Below, piece after piece: positions 6,246 through 9,736 of a DNA stretch of 9,736 nucleotides. Both the position numbers and the translations under genes were made by a program. The stretch spans positions 1 to 9,736 of the forward strand of contig RFLL01000206.1 in the NCBI GenBank assembly GCA_003693905.1, given 5' to 3'. The DNA comes from Alphaproteobacteria bacterium. GTDB taxonomy: Bacteria > Pseudomonadota > Alphaproteobacteria > Kiloniellales > J153. The notes under the pieces were generated by a model that was not told the origin of the DNA, did no database searches, and worked only from the letters and a program-made list of their open reading frames with translations. The first letter of the stretch is position 1. The number at the start of each line of letters is the position of its first letter.

Positions 6246-7124
6246 TCAGCGGGTATCCAGCGTGGCCAGGAGTGCCCGGGCGTGGCGTATCGGCACCGCA
6301 TAGGTGATGCCGCTGGGATCCTGCAGCACCCGTTCCTTCGTCTGCTTGACGAAGACGCTGTTGACGATGGCATAGACGGCGCCCGTGGCGGGGTCGTACA
6401 GCGGGCTGCCGCTGTTGCCCGGATAGGCGGTGGCGTCGAGCTGGAAGACGTCGCTTGGCGTGCGCAGCGAGCGGATCGTCCGTGCGTCAAGCTCTTGCGC
6501 CGATACCTGCGGAATCGCAATTGGTGTGATGGCGGAAACGATACCGCGATGCGTGACCGGGAACAGGCCCAGAACGGCACCGATCGGAAAACCGGTAAAG
6601 GCGATTTCCTGCCCCTCCTCGACCTGTGCATCGTTGCCCAGGCGCAGGGCCGGCAAAGGCGAGCCATCAAAGGCCAGAATGGCGACGTCATGGACCTTGT
6701 CGGTGGCCACGACGCGTGCTCGTCGGGCATGCACGGTGCGCCCGGCAGGTACGAACACGGCAAGGTATTCGTGCCGCGCGCTGTCAAGAAAGCGCGGCAG
6801 AACGTGGGCGGCGGTGATCGCCAAGGTCCCGTCCACGACGACGAATCCCGTTCCCAGCAGACGCAGCGGTGGCCGCCGGGCGCTCAGGACCGTGCCAATG
6901 CCGACCACGGCCGGCTTGACCTGCTTGATGGTCACACTCAGTTCGGCCGCTCCGGCAACGACCGGACCCGCCGCCACTTCCGACAGGATCATGAGGGTCG
7001 CTGCCATCAGTCCGAGAATGCGCCCGGCGACGTGCCGGAGGCCGCATCCCCGGCCGCGGCATCTGCATCGGAGGAAGAGGGAGGCGGGAGCGCCGGAATG
7101 CTTCGATGGGCTCAAAACGGGCAT
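6246..7124 (-). CDS. Exported trypsin-like serine protease (S1, HtrA-type core without PDZ)
   Basis: A chymotrypsin-fold protease predicted to act in the periplasm or at the surface. With the ATG at 7124 it has 292 residues. An Arg-rich N-region (19-35) and a hydrophobic stretch (36-60, ILGLMAATLMILSEVAAG then PVVAGAAE) form a signal peptide or anchor, with a possible AGA cleavage site near 59. The catalytic triad is His107 (AITAAHVL), Asp146 (DKVHDVAIL) and Ser238 (YPGNSGSPLYD). GTGFVVVDG before the His motif and PGNSGSPL are typical of the HtrA/S1C type. There is no room for a PDZ domain, so substrate control would differ from DegP. An upstream in-frame start at 7244 would overlap the amidotransferase gene and adds unconvincing sequence. 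The start lies 61 bp after the amidotransferase stop, suggesting one transcript. Function within the locus is unknown; the N-terminal start is uncertain. Confidence 0.85.
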   Translation of the reverse strand: MPVLSPSKHSGAPASLFLRCRCRGRGCGLRHVAGRILGLMAATLMILSEVAAGPVVAGAAELSVTIKQVKPAVVGIGTVLSARRPPLRLLGTGFVVVDGTLAITAAHVLPRFLDSARHEYLAVFVPAGRTVHARRARVVATDKVHDVAILAFDGSPLPALRLGNDAQVEEGQEIAFTGFPIGAVLGLFPVTHRGIVSAITPIAIPQVSAQELDARTIRSLRTPSDVFQLDATAYPGNSGSPLYDPATGAVYAIVNSVFVKQTKERVLQDPSGITYAVPIRHARALLATLDTR

Positions 7125-7185
7125 CTCTTGGCGATCGGGAAGGGCGGCGATGGTGAACGGAGGTCGGGGGCCGGGAATGCCGGGA

Positions 7186-9132
7186 TCAGATCGGGGCCGG
7201 GTCGAGCAGCTCGGAGTCGGTCGGTGCGTGCGCCGCGCCGGCATCGTGAACCCGGCGCAGGAACGATTCGAACATGACCAGGGCCCAGATCGGCTCGCTG
7301 TAATCGCGGGCGCCGGACTGATGGCGCGTCACCAGCGTGTGCACGAAATCCATGTCAAAGAGGCCGGTCCCGGCCAGCACCGGGCCGCTCAGCGCTTCGT
7401 GTACACGGGTCCGCAAGGGGCCGCGGAACCACGCCGCCAGCGGCACCCCGAACCCCATCTTGTCACGGTAGAGGATGGTGCGCGGAACGTGGGGCTCCAG
7501 TGCCTTCTTCAGGACGTGCTTTCCCTCGCCGCCGCGCAGCTTGAGGTCGGCCGGCAGGTGCGCGGCCCATTCCACGAACTCGTGATCGAGGATCGGAACC
7601 CGGACTTCGAGTGAATGGGCCATGCTGGCGCGATCGACCTTGGTCAGGATGTCGCCCGGCAGGTAGGTCTTGAAATCGGCGTACTGGATCTTTTCCAGAT
7701 GATGCTCGGCCGGGGCACGGTCCATGAAATCGCGCAGGACTTCGATGGCCCGGTAGCCTTGGAGATCCCGGCGCAGCGCCGGAGAAAACAGGCGGGCCCG
7801 GATGTCGTCCGTACTTTGCGACACGCTGTGGAAGTAGGCCGCGGTCGAATCGCGCGCCAGCGCCTGCAACGTGGTCTTGGCCCGCAACGGCCGCGGCGCC
7901 CAGTCGAGCTTCGGATACAGCCGGCCTAGGGCCCCGAACAGCGCCCGGCGCAGGCCCTGCGGCAGACGGGCGCGGATCTGCTCTTCGTAGTGGTGCCAGC
8001 GATAACGACGATAGCCGGCGAACACTTCGTCGCCGCCGTCGCCCGACAGCGCCACGGTCACGTGCCGGCGCGCCAGCGCGCACACCTGATAGGTCGGGAT
8101 CGCGGAGGCATCGGCGAAGGGTTCGTCGTATATCGCGGCCAGACGGTCGACGAGGTCGAAGGCGTCGGCATCGACCTCTTCGGTGAAGTGACGGGTGGCG
8201 CAATGGGCAGCCATCTGCGCGGCGTACCCGGATTCATCATGGCTGGCCTGCTTGAAACCGATCGAGCAGGTATTGACCGGGTCGTGCGACAATTCCGCCA
8301 TCATCGCCACGACGGCGCTGGAATCGACGCCACCGGACAGAAACGCTCCCAGTGGGACCTCGGCGATGAGGCGGATGCGTACCGCCTCGCGCAACTGCGC
8401 GACCAGTTCCGCCGCGGCCTCGGCCTCATCCAGGCCGTGCCGGGCGTCGAAGGCGACATCCCAATACTGGCGCGGCCGCGGCATCGGTGCACCGCGACGC
8501 CAGCACAGGGTGTGCCCCGGCGGCAGTTTGGCGACGTCGGCATAGATGGTGCGCGGGTCGGGAACGTAGCCGTAGGCGAAGTAGTCCTCGACGGCGCGCG
8601 GGTCGATCCGCCGCGGCAGGTCGCGGTGGGGGAGAAGGCTTTTCAGCTCCGATCCGAACAGCAGCGTCCGACCGTTCAGAATCGCATAGTACAACGGCTT
8701 TATGCCCAGCCGGTCGCGAGCCAGAAACAGGGTTTCGCAATTCGCATCCCACAGGGCAAAGGCGAACATGCCGCGGAACCGTTCGACGCAGTTTTCGCCC
8801 CATTCCTCCCACGCATGGACGATGACCTCGGTATCACAGTGGGTGCGGAAGACGTGCCCGGCGGCGGCAAGCTCGTGCGCCAAGTCCTGAAAGTTGTAGA
8901 TCTCGCCGTTGTAGACGACGACCACCGTGCCGTCCTCGTTGAACAGCGGCTGATGACCGCCGGCAAGGTCGATGATCGACAGGCGGCGGTGGGCAAGACC
9001 GATACCGGGTGCGACGAACAGGCCCGAATCGTCGGGGCCGCGATGGCTTTGCGCATCGTTCATGCGGGCCAGCAGGCCGCGATCCACGCGACTTCGCCCG
9101 CTGCCGTCGAAGATGCCTGTAATGCCGCACAC
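7186..9132 (-). CDS. Asparagine-synthase-like amidotransferase, exosortase A-associated type 1
   Basis: A glutamine-dependent amidotransferase of the AsnB fold. It releases ammonia from glutamine and uses ATP to activate a carboxylate; here the acceptor is probably an exopolysaccharide sugar acid or a surface molecule, not necessarily aspartate. The GTG at 9132 places Cys2, the glutaminase nucleophile, right after Met (CGITGIF). The N-terminal domain shows SHRGPDDSG (29-37), HRRLSIIDL (48-56), YNGEIYNF (74-81) and DTEVIVHAWEEWGE. The ATP-pyrophosphatase domain has the P-loop SGGVDSS from Ser266 and SGDGGDEVFAGY from 363. KVDRASMAHSLEVRVPILD and HVLKKALEPHVP follow. At 648 residues it matches the XrtA-associated amidotransferase 1 family (TIGR03108) in length and wording. 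GGAGG (9148-9144) lies 11 bases upstream, a rather long spacing. An open frame extends further upstream to 9438 but overlaps EpsI and would bury Cys2. Confidence 0.94.
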   Translation of the reverse strand: MCGITGIFDGSGRSRVDRGLLARMNDAQSHRGPDDSGLFVAPGIGLAHRRLSIIDLAGGHQPLFNEDGTVVVVYNGEIYNFQDLAHELAAAGHVFRTHCDTEVIVHAWEEWGENCVERFRGMFAFALWDANCETLFLARDRLGIKPLYYAILNGRTLLFGSELKSLLPHRDLPRRIDPRAVEDYFAYGYVPDPRTIYADVAKLPPGHTLCWRRGAPMPRPRQYWDVAFDARHGLDEAEAAAELVAQLREAVRIRLIAEVPLGAFLSGGVDSSAVVAMMAELSHDPVNTCSIGFKQASHDESGYAAQMAAHCATRHFTEEVDADAFDLVDRLAAIYDEPFADASAIPTYQVCALARRHVTVALSGDGGDEVFAGYRRYRWHHYEEQIRARLPQGLRRALFGALGRLYPKLDWAPRPLRAKTTLQALARDSTAAYFHSVSQSTDDIRARLFSPALRRDLQGYRAIEVLRDFMDRAPAEHHLEKIQYADFKTYLPGDILTKVDRASMAHSLEVRVPILDHEFVEWAAHLPADLKLRGGEGKHVLKKALEPHVPRTILYRDKMGFGVPLAAWFRGPLRTRVHEALSGPVLAGTGLFDMDFVHTLVTRHQSGARDYSEPIWALVMFESFLRRVHDAGAAHAPTDSELLDPAPI

Positions 9133-9143
9133 GGGTGGTCGAT

Positions 9144-9148
9144 CCTCC
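9144..9148 (-). promoter_or_regulatory. Ribosome binding site of the amidotransferase gene
   Basis: GGAGG on the minus strand, 11 bases before the GTG at 9132. It lies in the 46-base gap after the EpsI stop and supports the GTG start that puts the catalytic Cys second. Confidence 0.6.
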
Positions 9149-9178
9149 GTCCTGTCGCCTGCCGGTCGGGTCTCGCGG

Positions 9179-9736
9179 TCAGTCGGTACGCGCCAGCACG
9201 GGGCCGATCGCTCCGACGTGGTCGAGGAAGTCGCGCAGGATCCGCGCCGCCTCGCCGGGCGTGTCCTGATAATCGGCGGCGATCGCCACGACGGCGGCCC
9301 GGCGCTCACCGCCCAGCAGCTTCGCCTTGACCTCCCACAGCTTGGCCACATAGGGGCTCGACGTGAAGCGGCCGTCGACCCAGTACCAGTACCACACCAG
9401 GCGCTGCCGATCCGCGCGGCGGGCGCGCAGGGTGGCAAGAGTCACGGGCGCGCCGTCGAGGGTGGCCACGATCGTGCCGCTGCCGATGCGCTCCCACGGT
9501 TTGGCGCCGGTCATCGTGTTGGCCGAGTGGATCACTTCCGCCCCCTGGCGCTGATGCACGTAATAGGCGACGAACAGATCGACCCGGGCTCCGTCGGGAC
9601 GAGCGTAGGTGAAGATGCGACGGGCATCGGCGCCGGCGAAAAGGGGCTGCCAGGTGGCATCGGCGGGGTCCGAGGTCGGTGCCCAGGGGGCGCGCGCCGA
9701 CGGTGCGTCGAGCGCAAGGGGGCCCCGATTCTGCAC
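9179..9736 (-). CDS. epsI: EpsI-family protein (DUF3485), C-terminal part, cut by window edge
   Basis: Only the C-terminal 185 residues are in the window; the frame is open through the right edge, so the GTG at the edge is probably just an internal valine. The EpsI domain accompanies exosortases and is often fused to the C-terminus of exosortase A (XrtA), the membrane protease-transpeptidase that processes PEP-CTERM proteins. Recognisable features are VDLFVAYYVHQRQGAEVIHS (52-71), KPWERIG (79-85), RLVWYWYWVDGRFTSSPYV (112-130) and AKLWEVKAKLLGG, the usual core of the family, ending in an ARILRDFLDHV helix. The exosortase catalytic residues would lie upstream and are not visible, so whether this is a fused XrtA-EpsI or separate EpsI cannot be told. 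The stop is 46 bp from the amidotransferase start, same strand: one operon. Confidence 0.85.
   Translation of the reverse strand: MQNRGPLALDAPSARAPWAPTSDPADATWQPLFAGADARRIFTYARPDGARVDLFVAYYVHQRQGAEVIHSANTMTGAKPWERIGSGTIVATLDGAPVTLATLRARRADRQRLVWYWYWVDGRFTSSPYVAKLWEVKAKLLGGERRAAVVAIAADYQDTPGEAARILRDFLDHVGAIGPVLARTD

Noticed and set aside
6174..7614. Two long plus-strand open frames opposite the protease and the 3' end of the amidotransferase gene
   Set aside because: They overlap each other and the real genes, and their translations are Arg/Gly/Ala-rich without motifs.
7990..9330. 446-codon plus-strand open frame opposite the amidotransferase
   Set aside because: Antisense shadow of a well-supported gene; no recognisable domain or ribosome site.
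9133..9438. N-terminal extension of the amidotransferase frame
   Set aside because: It would overlap the EpsI gene and bury the nucleophile Cys2; the sequence is an out-of-frame reading of EpsI.

Overview
This is a GC-rich bacterial window. It is most likely from a proteobacterium, with an alphaproteobacterium my first guess. That inference rests on codon usage, the tRNA-Val with an A1-U72 acceptor pair, and an exopolysaccharide locus of the exosortase A (XrtA, PEP-CTERM sorting) type. Nothing in the window fixes the genus.

Right three quarters (2113-9736): all genes read leftward on the minus strand. In order of transcription they are: the C-terminal part of an EpsI-family protein, cut by the right edge; an asparagine-synthase-like amidotransferase matching the exosortase A-associated type 1 family; a small exported trypsin-like serine protease; then, after a 185 bp gap with an AT-rich inverted repeat, a polyprenyl-phosphate sugar transferase (initiating enzyme, EpsB_2/WcaJ type) and two family GT4 glycosyltransferases. 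The last three are translationally linked: the stop of one overlaps the start of the next by 8 bp and then 4 bp. A terminator-like hairpin follows in an AT-rich stretch near 2016-2039.

The initiating transferase would load the first sugar phosphate onto undecaprenyl phosphate, and the two GT4 enzymes would extend it. The amidotransferase could amidate a sugar or another carboxylate. EpsI belongs with exosortase A, which processes PEP-CTERM surface proteins and should lie just past the right edge or be fused to EpsI. The protease in the middle is the least explained member.

Left quarter (1-2112): sparsely coding. It holds a 73-residue one-helix membrane protein (minus strand), a tRNA-Val(UAC) gene with an apparent extra base in the T stem, and a 46-residue one-helix membrane protein (plus strand) preceded by a strong hairpin. 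It also has GC-rich hairpins and a 12 bp tandem repeat. Long open frames here look like GC-driven artefacts. I see no transposase, CRISPR array, phage gene or rRNA.
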